47,858 nucleotides of DNA from Bradyrhizobium sp. (GCF_016213215.1 NZ_JACRAW010000069.1:1-47858), one strand, 5' to 3'; positions 1-8,057 are shown, counted from the first letter of the stretch. A program made the numbers and translations. Notes: generated from the letters alone by a model not told the origin.

Positions 1-499
1 GCCTCCGCGCCGCTTGACGCCAGCTTCGGGCGCCAGGACCACACGATTTGGCCGTCCGCGCACATCCTCGCCCGGCGTTCGACGGCTGGCGTGTGCTCAC
101 CCTCGAAGCCGAAGCGAAGACGCTTTCAGCGCCGTTCGTCCACGCGAAAGCCTTGCTCACGGACTTGAGGTCCGCCCTGCAACGCCACTTCGCGCACGAC
201 GCAGTCGCGTCCACCGCATCCCAACCCGCGTTTCGTGACGACTCGCGATCCGCCCCTCGTGTCGGGTGAGACGGGGCGAACCATACGCCAATTCCGAATT
301 CGGTAAAAGCGAAATATTTTCGTCGGCAGGGCTTGACAGGTTTTGCGGGGATTTGCCCGGCGGGCAAAATCGGATGTACTCGACCGTGCTAATACGGCTT
401 GTTGCGGAAGAGATCTGGAACCGGCGAGCGGGTCTCATTTGCGTCAAAGTCCGCCTTATACCTGGGCGGCGAATGCATCACTCCTAGGCCAATTCCCAG
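1..499. other. Left-edge region without a convincing gene
   Basis: I see no supported gene here. Several short overlapping open frames on both strands have no recognisable domain, no good ribosome binding site and skewed Arg/Ser/Pro composition typical of non-coding GC-rich frames. A TTGACA hexamer lies at 333-338 but has no convincing -10 element 16-18 bases on. The region probably holds the promoter of the glycosyltransferase gene that starts at 500. Confidence 0.5.
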
Positions 500-2587
500 A
501 TGAAAACCGAAGTTCTGCTGACGCGTCTCGCGATCGGCGTGAGCGCGCTTGCGCTTGCGCTCGGCTTTGCGAGCCTAATCTCCGGCCTCGATCTTGGTCT
601 TGACCGGCCTTCGATCAAGAAACTGCTTTTGGCTGTCGTCTTCTGCGCGGCCTTGTTGAGCCTGTTCTACGGTAACGTCGTCTACCAGCTGACGCGACTT
701 GGAGAGATAAAACGACACGCCACTCGACGCGACAGCGTGAGCGACCGCGAGGCGTTCCACGCGATCGAGAGGCCGGCCCCGGTTGGCGTTCTCGTCCCCT
801 CTTACAAGGAGCAGATCCCGGTCGTGATGCAGACGTTGCTGTCGGCGGCTCTTTCCGAGTACCCCGACAAGCGCGTTACGTTGCTCATCGATGATCCGCC
901 GGCGACCAGCGGCGCGGATCTCGTCGCGCTCAACGCTACACGCGACCTCGTGGCTGAACTTGACGATTTCTTTGGCCGAGCGGCGCATCGTTTTCGTGCT
1001 GCGGCAGAAGCGTATGACGTTCGGGTTACGTCGGCTTCCGTTGTCGTCGAAAGCGAGCGCGAGATTCTTGCCGGGCTCTACCAAGAGGCGGCGGCGCTCG
1101 TGCGGCATCTCGGCAAGCTTTATGCTGAGCGTTCTCAGCCGGCATTTGCCCACGCAGACGCGGTTTTCGCCCGTGACGTCATCCATCGTCTCGTGCGGGA
1201 GCATCGCGAGCACGCCGCGAAACTTCGAAGCGTAAAGGAGCTGGGATCGCAGCAGATTCGCCGGGAGTATCGGCGATTGGCCACTCTGTTCGCGGTGCCG
1301 ATCGATTGTTTCGAACGCAAACGGTTCGGCAATCTTTCGCACGCGCCCAACAAGGCGATGAATCTCAACAGCTATATTGGCCTTATCGGACGTGCCTTTC
1401 GCGTTGAAAGGAGCCGCGGTAACGATCCTCTCCTCGTCGAGTGCCCTGAAAACGAGGCCGACCTCGTGGTTCCGTGCGCGGACTACGTGATCACCGTCGA
1501 CGCCGACAGCATCATCCTCCCCGATTACATCGCCAAGCTTGTCTCCATCATGGAGGCGGATGCCGGTATCGCGATTGCGCAAACGCCCTATTCGGCCTAC
1601 CCGAACCCGCCTTCGGTGCTTGAGCGCGTGGCGGGCGCGACCACCGACATCCAGTATCTCGTGCACCAGGGTTTCACTGCGTACGACGCGACGTTTTGGG
1701 TGGGCGCCAATGCGGTGCTTCGCTATGCGGCCCTCGATGAGATCAGGACCGTTACGGACGAGCGTGGTCACACGGTTCCTGTCTTCATCCAGGAAAAGAC
1801 ATTGATCGAAGACACGGGATCGACCATTGATCTCGTGGCACGCGGCTGGCGCTTGCACAACCATCCGGAGCGGCTGGCTTACAGCGCGACCCCGCCAGAC
1901 TTCGGAGCGCTCGTCATCCAGCGGCGGCGGTGGGCGAACGGCGGACTGATCATTTTCCCGAGCGTCCTTGACCTCTGGCGAGGCCGCGGCTCGCGGCGCG
2001 CAGGCGGGCTGGAGGTATTCGTCCGTTCGCATTATCTGCTCTCGCCGGCGCTTGCGAATGTCAGCCTCTTGCTGCTTCTTTCGATTCCGTTCGGTCGCGA
2101 GTTCTCCAATGTATGGTTCCCGATCGCTGCCGCTCCCTACTACCTGCTTTACGGACGGGATCTGGTTCGATGTGGCTACAAATGGTGGGACATCCTGCGC
2201 GTTTATACGCTGACGCTGCTGCTCGTCCCCATAAACCTGGCCGGAGTGTATCGTTCGATCGAGCAGATAGTCACCGGACGCAAGAGCGCCTTCGCACGCA
2301 CGCCGAAGATTGACGGCCGCACGGCTGCGCCAGCCTGTCATCTTCTCGCCCTGGCCGCGCTCCTGGCTACCGCCGTTGTTTCGGCGGCAACCAACCTGTG
2401 GTTTGGCAGCCTGCTGTTCTTTGGCTTTTCTGCAGTCAACGCCGCCTTCTTCCTTTACGGCATCTTGTGCCTGATAGGTTGGCGCGAGGCGCTAACCGAC
2501 ATCATGGCGGGCATCGGTTTGGCCACGGTCCCTGACGATCCGGCTGCCGACTTGGCGACGGAACTGATCGAAGAACCGGGCATGTAA
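500..2587 (+). CDS. Membrane glycosyltransferase, family 2 (polysaccharide-synthase-like)
   Basis: A 695-residue protein predicted to transfer sugars from a nucleotide-sugar at the inner membrane. It has two N-terminal hydrophobic segments (about residues 8-30 and 40-62), then a GT2 catalytic region: an Asp pair at 131-132, a DADS metal-binding motif at 334-337, an acidic ED pair at 437-438 and a QRRRW acceptor motif at 474-478. These are the D, DxD, (T/E)ED, QxxRW signatures of cellulose- and hyaluronan-synthase-like enzymes. Hydrophobic helices fill the C-terminal 180 residues. About 200 extra residues separate the first Asp pair from DADS, more than in BcsA, and no PilZ domain is visible. 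The BcsS-like gene follows after 70 bases, which suggests an exopolysaccharide role. The polymer made cannot be read from the sequence. Confidence 0.88.
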   Translation: MKTEVLLTRLAIGVSALALALGFASLISGLDLGLDRPSIKKLLLAVVFCAALLSLFYGNVVYQLTRLGEIKRHATRRDSVSDREAFHAIERPAPVGVLVPSYKEQIPVVMQTLLSAALSEYPDKRVTLLIDDPPATSGADLVALNATRDLVAELDDFFGRAAHRFRAAAEAYDVRVTSASVVVESEREILAGLYQEAAALVRHLGKLYAERSQPAFAHADAVFARDVIHRLVREHREHAAKLRSVKELGSQQIRREYRRLATLFAVPIDCFERKRFGNLSHAPNKAMNLNSYIGLIGRAFRVERSRGNDPLLVECPENEADLVVPCADYVITVDADSIILPDYIAKLVSIMEADAGIAIAQTPYSAYPNPPSVLERVAGATTDIQYLVHQGFTAYDATFWVGANAVLRYAALDEIRTVTDERGHTVPVFIQEKTLIEDTGSTIDLVARGWRLHNHPERLAYSATPPDFGALVIQRRRWANGGLIIFPSVLDLWRGRGSRRAGGLEVFVRSHYLLSPALANVSLLLLLSIPFGREFSNVWFPIAAAPYYLLYGRDLVRCGYKWWDILRVYTLTLLLVPINLAGVYRSIEQIVTGRKSAFARTPKIDGRTAAPACHLLALAALLATAVVSAATNLWFGSLLFFGFSAVNAAFFLYGILCLIGWREALTDIMAGIGLATVPDDPAADLATELIEEPGM

Positions 2588-2598
2588 GAGAGGGGGAA

Positions 2599-2661
2599 AT
2601 GATCGTGGTGAAGCAGCGACGGTTCTGGGCAAAGACCGCGGCATTTGGGGCCGAGCCGTGA
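2599..2661 (+). CDS. 20-codon ORF overlapping the bcsS-like start
   Basis: An ATG at 2599 behind a strong purine-rich ribosome binding site (GAGAGGGGG, 2588-2596) opens a 20-codon frame. Its TGA stop overlaps the GTG start of the next gene as GTGA (2658-2661). The bcsS-like gene has little ribosome binding sequence of its own, so translation of this mini-ORF may feed ribosomes to it. Alternatives are a chance short frame, or a mis-assigned or frameshifted N-terminus of the downstream gene. The peptide is basic and has no recognisable domain. Confidence 0.35.
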   Translation: MIVVKQRRFWAKTAAFGAEP

Positions 2662-3356
2662 AGCGGATCGCCAGCCTTGCTTCGGCCCTCGTCGCCACGT
2701 TCACAGGCGCCGGCGCGGAGGAGCCGCCGCGCTTTTCTGTGCAGAGCACGAGTGATTTTGCTTCTTATGGAGCTTTCTACACCGACCTCACGGCGCTCTA
2801 CTCTCCGTTCGGCAATCTGTGGGAGCCAGGCTGGCGCGTGGAGGGGATTGCCTCGGCGCGCCGCTACAGCATGATCGATTCCGGCCACAAGCGGATCGGG
2901 CTCGATGCAACGGTGGATGTGCTTGCGGGTTACCAGTTCATGGCGAACGGCTGGTCATTGCTTGTTGCCGCGGGGATGACCGTGGTGGACAGTCACCTGT
3001 ACGCGGCGCGCAACCTGCCTTCCTCGAATACGATGCTCTACGGCGCGAAGGTCCTAGGCTCGCTCTACGGCAAGCCCACTGATGACACGATGGTTTACCT
3101 CCAGGCACACTACAACACGGCCTCGGAGTTCTACTACGTGCAGGGCAAGACAGGTCTCGCGATCGCTCCCAATCTCTTCGTTGGGCCCGAGGCTGCGTTC
3201 TCGGGTAGCTGGACCTACGACCAGCTTCGTCTCGGGGCGCATGTAACGGGCGTTACCTTTGCCGGTTTCAGCTCCGGCATCTCGCTTGGTTTCGTGCGGG
3301 ACAGCAATTACGGCGAGGGGCTTTACCTGGGCGCCAATCTTCAGGCCAACTTCTGA
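2658..3356 (+). CDS. bcsS: BcsS-like cellulose-biosynthesis outer-membrane protein
   Basis: A 232-residue exported protein starting at GTG 2658. The N-terminus (Lys-Arg, then an Ala-rich hydrophobic stretch to about residue 20) looks like a signal peptide. The mature part has alternating aromatic/Gly beta-strand patterns (for example the YGAFYTDL and YYVQGKTGLAI stretches) and ends in Phe, as outer-membrane barrels do. The pattern fits the alphaproteobacterial BcsS family, which is found near cellulose synthesis genes and has no firmly known biochemical role. The gene lies just downstream of a GT2 gene and is probably cotranscribed with it. No bcsA, bcsB or bcsZ is visible in the window, so a link to true cellulose is inference. 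Confidence 0.72.
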   Translation: MKRIASLASALVATFTGAGAEEPPRFSVQSTSDFASYGAFYTDLTALYSPFGNLWEPGWRVEGIASARRYSMIDSGHKRIGLDATVDVLAGYQFMANGWSLLVAAGMTVVDSHLYAARNLPSSNTMLYGAKVLGSLYGKPTDDTMVYLQAHYNTASEFYYVQGKTGLAIAPNLFVGPEAAFSGSWTYDQLRLGAHVTGVTFAGFSSGISLGFVRDSNYGEGLYLGANLQANF

Positions 3357-3369
3357 GCTTCCTCAAATT

Positions 3370-3383
3370 CCAGCATCTGTTAG
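3370..3383. promoter_or_regulatory. Degenerate operator-like repeat upstream of the acyl-CoA synthetase
   Basis: CCAGCA-TC-TGTTAG matches the perfect palindrome CTAACA-AA-TGTTAG at 6443-6456 in 10 of its 12 arm positions with the same 2-base spacer. It sits about 70 bases before the preferred start of the synthetase. The layout suggests one TetR-type repressor site shared by both divergent ends of this two-gene locus. This is inference from similarity of two short sites. Confidence 0.35.
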
Positions 3384-3451
3384 AACACGCGACAGCAGGC
3401 CGCGTGAACAATATTGCAGAACGGCTTGGAATTCGGGGGGGGGGAAACACG

Positions 3452-5410
3452 ATGGCGTATCTCTGGACGCCACCTGCGGAGCTGGTGGAAAAGAGCAACC
3501 TAACCGCATTCCTTCGCGCCACGGGGCAGCCCGATTACGATGCACTCGCTGCCAAGGCCGATGCTGATCCGGCGTGGCTCATGCAGGAAGTATTCAGATT
3601 CTGCGGCGTCCGTTTCTACCGCCCGATCGAGCAGATGATGGACGTCTCGCGAGGTCAGCCGTGGGCTCGCTGGTGCATCGGCGGAACGACGAACATCGTC
3701 CTCAATTGCATCGACAAGCACCGCGGGACCGCGGTGTGGGACCAGACCTTTCTCGTCTGGGAAGGCGAAGACAAGCGCGAACAGCGGAAACTGACCTACA
3801 GTGAATTCGCCTCGGAGGTCGGACGGCTGGCCGGCGGCTTGCGCAAGCTCGGAATCGGCAAGGGGGATGTGGTTGCCATCTACATGCCGAACCTGCCCGA
3901 GACTTTCGTCGCCTTCTTCGCGATTTTGAAGATCGGGGCGATCGTGATGCCGCTGTTCTCAGGCTTCGGCCCCGACCCAATCCGGTCGCGGCTGAACCAC
4001 GGCGACGCCAAGGCAGTGATCACGGCCAACGCCACCTGGCGCCGCGGAGTTCCGGCGCGCCTGAAATCCGTCCTCGACGAGGCACTTGGAAACGCAGCGA
4101 GCGTCGAGCACGTGATCGTCGTCGACCGCGGCGGGCTGGACATCGATGCACCGATGCAGGCGGGACGGGACCACTGGTGGCACGAGATCACCCGAGAAGG
4201 CGACGACGTTCCGACCGCCGAGATGGAAGCCGAAGATCCGGCGGTCCTTCTCTACACCTCGGGCACAACCGGGGAGCCCAATGGCTGCGTGTGGACGCAC
4301 ATCAGTTTCATCGGGTCCATGGTCACGCGCGACATGATCATCTGCGGCGACGTCAAGCCTTCGGACCTTTTCTTCTTCTTCAGCGACATGGGATGGATGG
4401 TTGGCGCCATGTGCGCCTGTATTCCAAGTTTCGCGGGCGGCAGGCTGCTGGTCGCGGAGGGCACGCCGGACTATCCCGATACGGGTCGCTTCTGGCGCCT
4501 GATTGCCGAACACAAAGTCACTTATCTCGGCGTTTCGCCCACCATCGTGCGCGGCATGATGCGATATGGCGACGAGGTCGAGAAGTACGACCTCTCAAGC
4601 CTTCGGATGACGACCTCGGGCGGCGAAGCCTGGACCGAGATGCCGTGGAAATGGTTTTTCGAGCACGTCTGCAAGTCCAGGATGCCCATCATCAACATCT
4701 CGGGCGGAACGGAAGTCGGCGGCTGCATCTTCACCGGTACCTCCAACCATCCCATGAACCCATGTTCGTTCTCCCGACCTGCACTCGGGGTCGGCGCCGA
4801 CATTGTGGACATGTCGGGAAATCGCGTCGGCGACGGAGAAGTCGGCGAACTTGTGCTGCGCCATGCGTCCATCGGCCTCACCAAGAGCCTCTGGAAGGCC
4901 GATCAGCGCTATCTCGACAGCTATTGGAATACGATACCCGGGATCTGGGTTCACGGCGATTTCGCCATGCGCGGCCACGATGGCCTCTACTACATCCTCG
5001 GACGATCGGACGATACCATCAAGGTTTCGGGAAAGCGTGTCGGCCCGGCCGAATTGGAGGGCGTCCTGACCGCAACCGGCAAGGTCGCAGAGGCTGCGGC
5101 TTTCAGCGTCCCTCATCCGGTGAAAGGCTCAGCCATCGTGTGCGCTTGCGTACCGATGGCGGGGACGCAGGATTCTGACTCTCTTTCGGAAGAACTGTCC
5201 CAGGCGCTGGTGCGCGGGATGGGCGCTTCGTACCGCCCGGAAGAAGTCCTGCTGGTCGACGACTTGCCGAAGACGCGCAACATGAAAATCATGAGACGCG
5301 TGCTTCGTGCCGTTTTCGAGGACAGGGATCCCGGCGATCTTTCCTACCTTGCCAACCCTGAAGCGGTTGAGCACTTCCGGCGAAGCCTGACGGCGTCCCG
5401 GTCAGGCTGA
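3452..5410 (+). CDS. Acetyl/acyl-CoA synthetase-like AMP-forming ligase
   Basis: A 652-residue adenylate-forming enzyme predicted to activate a carboxylic acid with ATP and join it to CoA in the cytoplasm. The size, the N-terminal acetyl-CoA-synthetase-type extension and the motif order fit the acetyl/acetoacetyl/propionyl-CoA synthetase group: the phosphate-binding motif YTSGTTGEPNG at 268-278, a GRSDDTIKVSGKRVGPAE adenylation motif, and the C-terminal catalytic Lys in RNMKIMRR (Lys612). The usual Lys of the phosphate loop (xPKG) is Asn277 here, which is unusual. I chose ATG 3452 because it follows a G-rich ribosome binding site; GTG 3404 would add 16 residues. It converges with a crotonase across a palindromic repeat. 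The substrate is not known. Confidence 0.85.
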   Translation: MAYLWTPPAELVEKSNLTAFLRATGQPDYDALAAKADADPAWLMQEVFRFCGVRFYRPIEQMMDVSRGQPWARWCIGGTTNIVLNCIDKHRGTAVWDQTFLVWEGEDKREQRKLTYSEFASEVGRLAGGLRKLGIGKGDVVAIYMPNLPETFVAFFAILKIGAIVMPLFSGFGPDPIRSRLNHGDAKAVITANATWRRGVPARLKSVLDEALGNAASVEHVIVVDRGGLDIDAPMQAGRDHWWHEITREGDDVPTAEMEAEDPAVLLYTSGTTGEPNGCVWTHISFIGSMVTRDMIICGDVKPSDLFFFFSDMGWMVGAMCACIPSFAGGRLLVAEGTPDYPDTGRFWRLIAEHKVTYLGVSPTIVRGMMRYGDEVEKYDLSSLRMTTSGGEAWTEMPWKWFFEHVCKSRMPIINISGGTEVGGCIFTGTSNHPMNPCSFSRPALGVGADIVDMSGNRVGDGEVGELVLRHASIGLTKSLWKADQRYLDSYWNTIPGIWVHGDFAMRGHDGLYYILGRSDDTIKVSGKRVGPAELEGVLTATGKVAEAAAFSVPHPVKGSAIVCACVPMAGTQDSDSLSEELSQALVRGMGASYRPEEVLLVDDLPKTRNMKIMRRVLRAVFEDRDPGDLSYLANPEAVEHFRRSLTASRSG

Positions 5411-5442
5411 TTTTCGGTTATCGATCTGACCGCAGGCTCGGT

Positions 5443-5563
5443 GACCTCTCCCCGGCGGGGAGAGGTCGATTTGCGTAGCAAATCGGGTGAGGGGGACTCA
5501 GGTACCAAGAGACCGCGCCCCTCACCCGGCGCGGCGCGCCGACCTCTGCCAATGGGAGAGGTA
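5443..5563. repeat. Short palindromic repeat element between convergent genes
   Basis: The element begins with a CCTCTCCCC / GGGGAGAGG hairpin (about 5445-5465), continues through a GATTTGCGTAGCAAATC palindrome and a GGGTGAGGGGG block, and ends with the inverse block CCCCTCACCC and a CCTCTGCC...GGGAGAGG pair. This architecture matches the intergenic palindromic repeats common in Bradyrhizobium and relatives. It lies exactly between the convergent synthetase and crotonase genes and may act as a bidirectional transcription stop. Only one copy is present in this window. Confidence 0.7.
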
Positions 5564-5591
5564 GGTCGTAGGCGCGGCGACAATTAAAGCT

Positions 5592-6401
5592 TCAGATCGG
5601 ACAATCCTTGGGGAACGCAGGCTTGCGCTTCTCCAGGTGAGAGGCCAGACCTTCGTGCGCCTCGGCGCCAGCGAAGCCGAGGATTTCCAGGGCGGTCGAG
5701 GTGTCGAACAGCGGCCCGTTGACGCGAAGCCAGTTGTTCAGGGAATATTTGGTCCAACGGATCGCGCTCTGCGCACCGGTCGCGAGATCCTGGGCGGTTT
5801 CAAGCGCAATCTTCTGCAGTTCGGCATCTTCCACGCAAAGCGAGACCAGCCCGATGCGTTCAGCCTCCTCACCCGACAGCGGCTTGCACGTGAGCAGATA
5901 GTACTTCGCCTTCGCCAACCCGCAGAGCAATGGCCAGATGATGCAGGCGACATCGCCCGCCGCCACACCGAGACGCGTGTGTCCATCGACGATTCGCGCA
6001 GACTTTCCGCAGATCGAGACGTCGGCAAGGATGCCGACGACGAGGCCGGCTCCCACCGCAACGCCGTTGATGGCAGAGATGATCGGCTTGTTGCAGTTGA
6101 TAACGTTGTAGACGAGGTCCTTCGCTTCCTTCCACGTGGCCATCCGCGCGGCCGGATTATCGAGCAGGCCCTTGATCAGCTCGAAATCACCTCCGGCCGA
6201 GAACGCTTTTCCGGCTCCCGTCACGATCACGGCGTTGACATCGGGGTCGTCGTTGATGTCGCGCCAGATGTTGGTGAGCTGCGTATGCGTTTCGGCATCC
6301 ACGGAATTATATGTTTCGGGACGATCGAAGGTAATGCGCAAGATCCGCTCCAGCGGATAATCGAGCTTCAGTCTGGTGTAGGCGGCGTATCGACCGGACA
6401 T
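5592..6401 (-). CDS. Enoyl-CoA hydratase/isomerase-family protein (crotonase fold)
   Basis: A 269-residue crotonase-fold protein, probably acting on an acyl-CoA. The oxyanion-hole elements are visible: AFSAGGD at 66-72 and NGVAVGAG at 112-119. The two catalytic glutamates of classical enoyl-CoA hydratases are absent: their positions align with Val121 and His141. It is therefore likely an isomerase, lyase, hydrolase or other specialised crotonase rather than a standard hydratase. I chose ATG 6401 because AGGA lies 8 bases upstream; the longer TTG start at 6449 falls inside the operator-like palindrome. It converges with the acyl-CoA synthetase, which may supply its substrate. Confidence 0.85.
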   Translation of the reverse strand: MSGRYAAYTRLKLDYPLERILRITFDRPETYNSVDAETHTQLTNIWRDINDDPDVNAVIVTGAGKAFSAGGDFELIKGLLDNPAARMATWKEAKDLVYNVINCNKPIISAINGVAVGAGLVVGILADVSICGKSARIVDGHTRLGVAAGDVACIIWPLLCGLAKAKYYLLTCKPLSGEEAERIGLVSLCVEDAELQKIALETAQDLATGAQSAIRWTKYSLNNWLRVNGPLFDTSTALEILGFAGAEAHEGLASHLEKRKPAFPKDCPI

Positions 6402-6442
6402 TTGAACGTTCCTGCTCTTGGCACCCCAAGGTGCAACCTTTT

Positions 6443-6456
6443 CTAACAAATGTTAG
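6443..6456. promoter_or_regulatory. Perfect palindrome, probable TetR-type operator
   Basis: CTAACA-AA-TGTTAG is a perfect inverted repeat with 6-base arms and a 2-base spacer, 42-55 bases upstream of the crotonase start. Short symmetric sites of this kind are typical of TetR-family regulators of acyl-CoA metabolism. A degenerate copy precedes the acyl-CoA synthetase at 3370-3383. No TetR gene is present in the window. Confidence 0.5.
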
Positions 6457-6778
6457 AGTTCGTTATTGTCTGCCGCAAGCACCGCGTTCGCCAAGAGTGT
6501 CGAAAGGTACCGCTCGAGGGAACGTCCGTACCAACTCGGTCAATACCTGGGTTGGCGCTGCGTGCGACGTGGTGACCCTGTCCCCCATTCACCTGCCGAG
6601 CGCGTCTGGACCTCGCGAGGTCTCGATTTTTCTGGAAACCTTTTCCCCCAAGAACCATCCAAGTGGGCACCGAGGAGCTCAACGGCACGGGTGCAGCACG
6701 AGCACGCGGACGGCCCCGCTTGAGGCCGATGCCGCGCTCGGGAGGGGACGCCCTGGAACCAACACGAAGGAGGTATCA
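6457..6778. other. Upstream region of the globin gene
   Basis: No supported gene. The open frame of the globin extends back to 6431 but this part has no domain and the globin has its own strong ribosome binding site. A GGAAC occurs at 6519-6523 and another at 6755-6759, but neither has a GTT at EcfG spacing. I cannot place a promoter. Confidence 0.4.
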
Positions 6779-7333
6779 ATGGCAAAGGCGACTTCTATCA
6801 CAAGACGAAGCATGGTCGCGGGACTGGCGCTGACCGCTGCGCCAGCGGCTTTGGCGGAGATCGACAGCGCGTACGCGCAGGTTCGCCAGCCCACGCCTGA
6901 GAAAAGTCTGTATGAGCGGCTCGGCGGCGTCTTCGCTATCGCGGCGGTCGTCGATCACTTCAGCGACGCCGTCGTGAAGAACCCTGTCGTTGGTCGGAAG
7001 TCCAAAAATCCGCAGCTGCGGGAGTGGCACACAAAAGATCTTGAAAGGCTGCCCGGCCTCAAGTTCATGCGCACGCTGTGGGTCTGTAACGTTTCGGGCG
7101 GGCCGTTCCAGTTCACAGCCACAAAGCCCGGCTCGACGCCGCTTGGCCTTGAGGAGGCCCACCGCGACCTCCGCATATCCCCGGCAGAATTCGACGAAGT
7201 CGCAGCGGAACTCGGGCGGACCCTCGACTTTGCCAAGGTCCCGAAACGCGAAAAGGCCGAAGTCCTGGCAGCATTCGCCGCCCACAAGGACGAGGTGACC
7301 GCCGGTTACGCCGCGCGCGCCAAACGCGGCTGA
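6779..7333 (+). CDS. Exported group 1 truncated hemoglobin
   Basis: A 184-residue protein: an N-terminal signal with a twin Arg (residues 9-10) followed by an Ala/Leu-rich stretch to about residue 34, then a group 1 truncated-globin domain starting at the YERLGG motif (45-50). The probable heme-binding proximal His is His128 in EEAHRDL. Most truncated globins are cytoplasmic, so an exported one is notable. The start at 6779 is supported by an AAGGAGG site at 6767-6773. A role in binding oxygen or nitric oxide in the periplasm is inference; the denitrification genes lie 20 kb away. Confidence 0.85.
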   Translation: MAKATSITRRSMVAGLALTAAPAALAEIDSAYAQVRQPTPEKSLYERLGGVFAIAAVVDHFSDAVVKNPVVGRKSKNPQLREWHTKDLERLPGLKFMRTLWVCNVSGGPFQFTATKPGSTPLGLEEAHRDLRISPAEFDEVAAELGRTLDFAKVPKREKAEVLAAFAAHKDEVTAGYAARAKRG

Positions 7334-7542
7334 ACCATTCCGTGTTCTCCGGTCGGACGATCCCGCCCGGTCGAGGCCGGCCGCGAAGGCAGCCTGCGCG
7401 CCGGCCGCAAACCGAACAAAGCGACCGGTTGCCGCGGTGTGCGTTCTGCTGTTGGCGCAATGCGAGACGCGTAGGGGAAAGGCGCTCACCAAGACCTGAC
7501 GACGCAAATCGGGACGGACAAGCAAAAGCTGAAGACGCGAGA

Positions 7543-7567
7543 GGAACAGAACCGGAAGGCGGGAGTT
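7543..7567 (+). promoter_or_regulatory. EcfG-like general-stress promoter for the YidB-like gene
   Basis: GGAAC (7543-7547), 16 bases, then AGTT (7564-7567). The alphaproteobacterial general-stress sigma factor EcfG recognises GGAAC-N16/17-CGTT, so this matches in all but the first base of the -10 element. It lies 35 bases before the start at 7602, a normal distance for a promoter. Confidence 0.6.
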
Positions 7568-7601
7568 TCCGACATCAATCCCTTGAATGGAGGCAAGAGC
7601 T

Positions 7602-8057
7602 ATGGGCCGTGGAATGCCATCGATGACTGCACTTCTCGGGCTGCTCGCGATTGCGGGGTATCAGAATCGCGACAAGCTGGCAGAATTGCTCAAGGGTGCA
7701 GGAGCTGGCGAGTCGTCCTCGGCCGGCAACCAGCAGCCGCTGGGCGGCCTGATTGGCGGCCTGAGTGGGATGTTGGGAGGGGCGGGAGTAGGTGGACTGC
7801 TCAACGGAGGAATTGGCGAACTACTGGAGCGCTTCCAGCAAAACGGCCAGGGCGATGCGGCTAAATCCTGGATCGATCGAGGTCCCAACAAGGAGATCTC
7901 ACCACCCCAGCTGAAGCAGGCGATCGGATCTGACGTCCTGGAGAAGCTCGAGCAGCAGACCGGGCTCTCACAAGAGGAGCTTGTTGCCAGGCTATCTCGC
8001 GAGCTACCCACGGCGGTCGATAAGTACACGCCTGACGGGCGCTTACCTTCTGCATGA
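7602..8057 (+). CDS. YidB-family (DUF937) protein
   Basis: A 151-residue protein with an N-terminal ALLGLLAIAGYQN segment, a Gly-rich middle (about residues 42-72) and a C-terminal helical half including DVLEKLEQQTGLSQEEL, the hallmark of the YidB/DUF937 family. The family has no established function. ATG 7602 is preferred over ATG 7587 because GGAGG at 7589-7593 is correctly placed. An EcfG-like promoter lies just upstream, and glsB-like follows after 43 bases, so both may belong to the general-stress regulon. Confidence 0.82.
   Translation: MGRGMPSMTALLGLLAIAGYQNRDKLAELLKGAGAGESSSAGNQQPLGGLIGGLSGMLGGAGVGGLLNGGIGELLERFQQNGQGDAAKSWIDRGPNKEISPPQLKQAIGSDVLEKLEQQTGLSQEELVARLSRELPTAVDKYTPDGRLPSA

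Noticed and set aside
417..445. GGAAC with CGTC downstream before the glycosyltransferase
   Set aside because: The spacing to CGTC is 20 bases, outside the EcfG range, and the -10 lacks GTT.
575..2341. 588-residue minus-strand open frame opposite the glycosyltransferase
   Set aside because: Arg-rich composition and no domain; the plus-strand frame has all GT2 motifs. It is an antisense shadow of a GC-rich gene.
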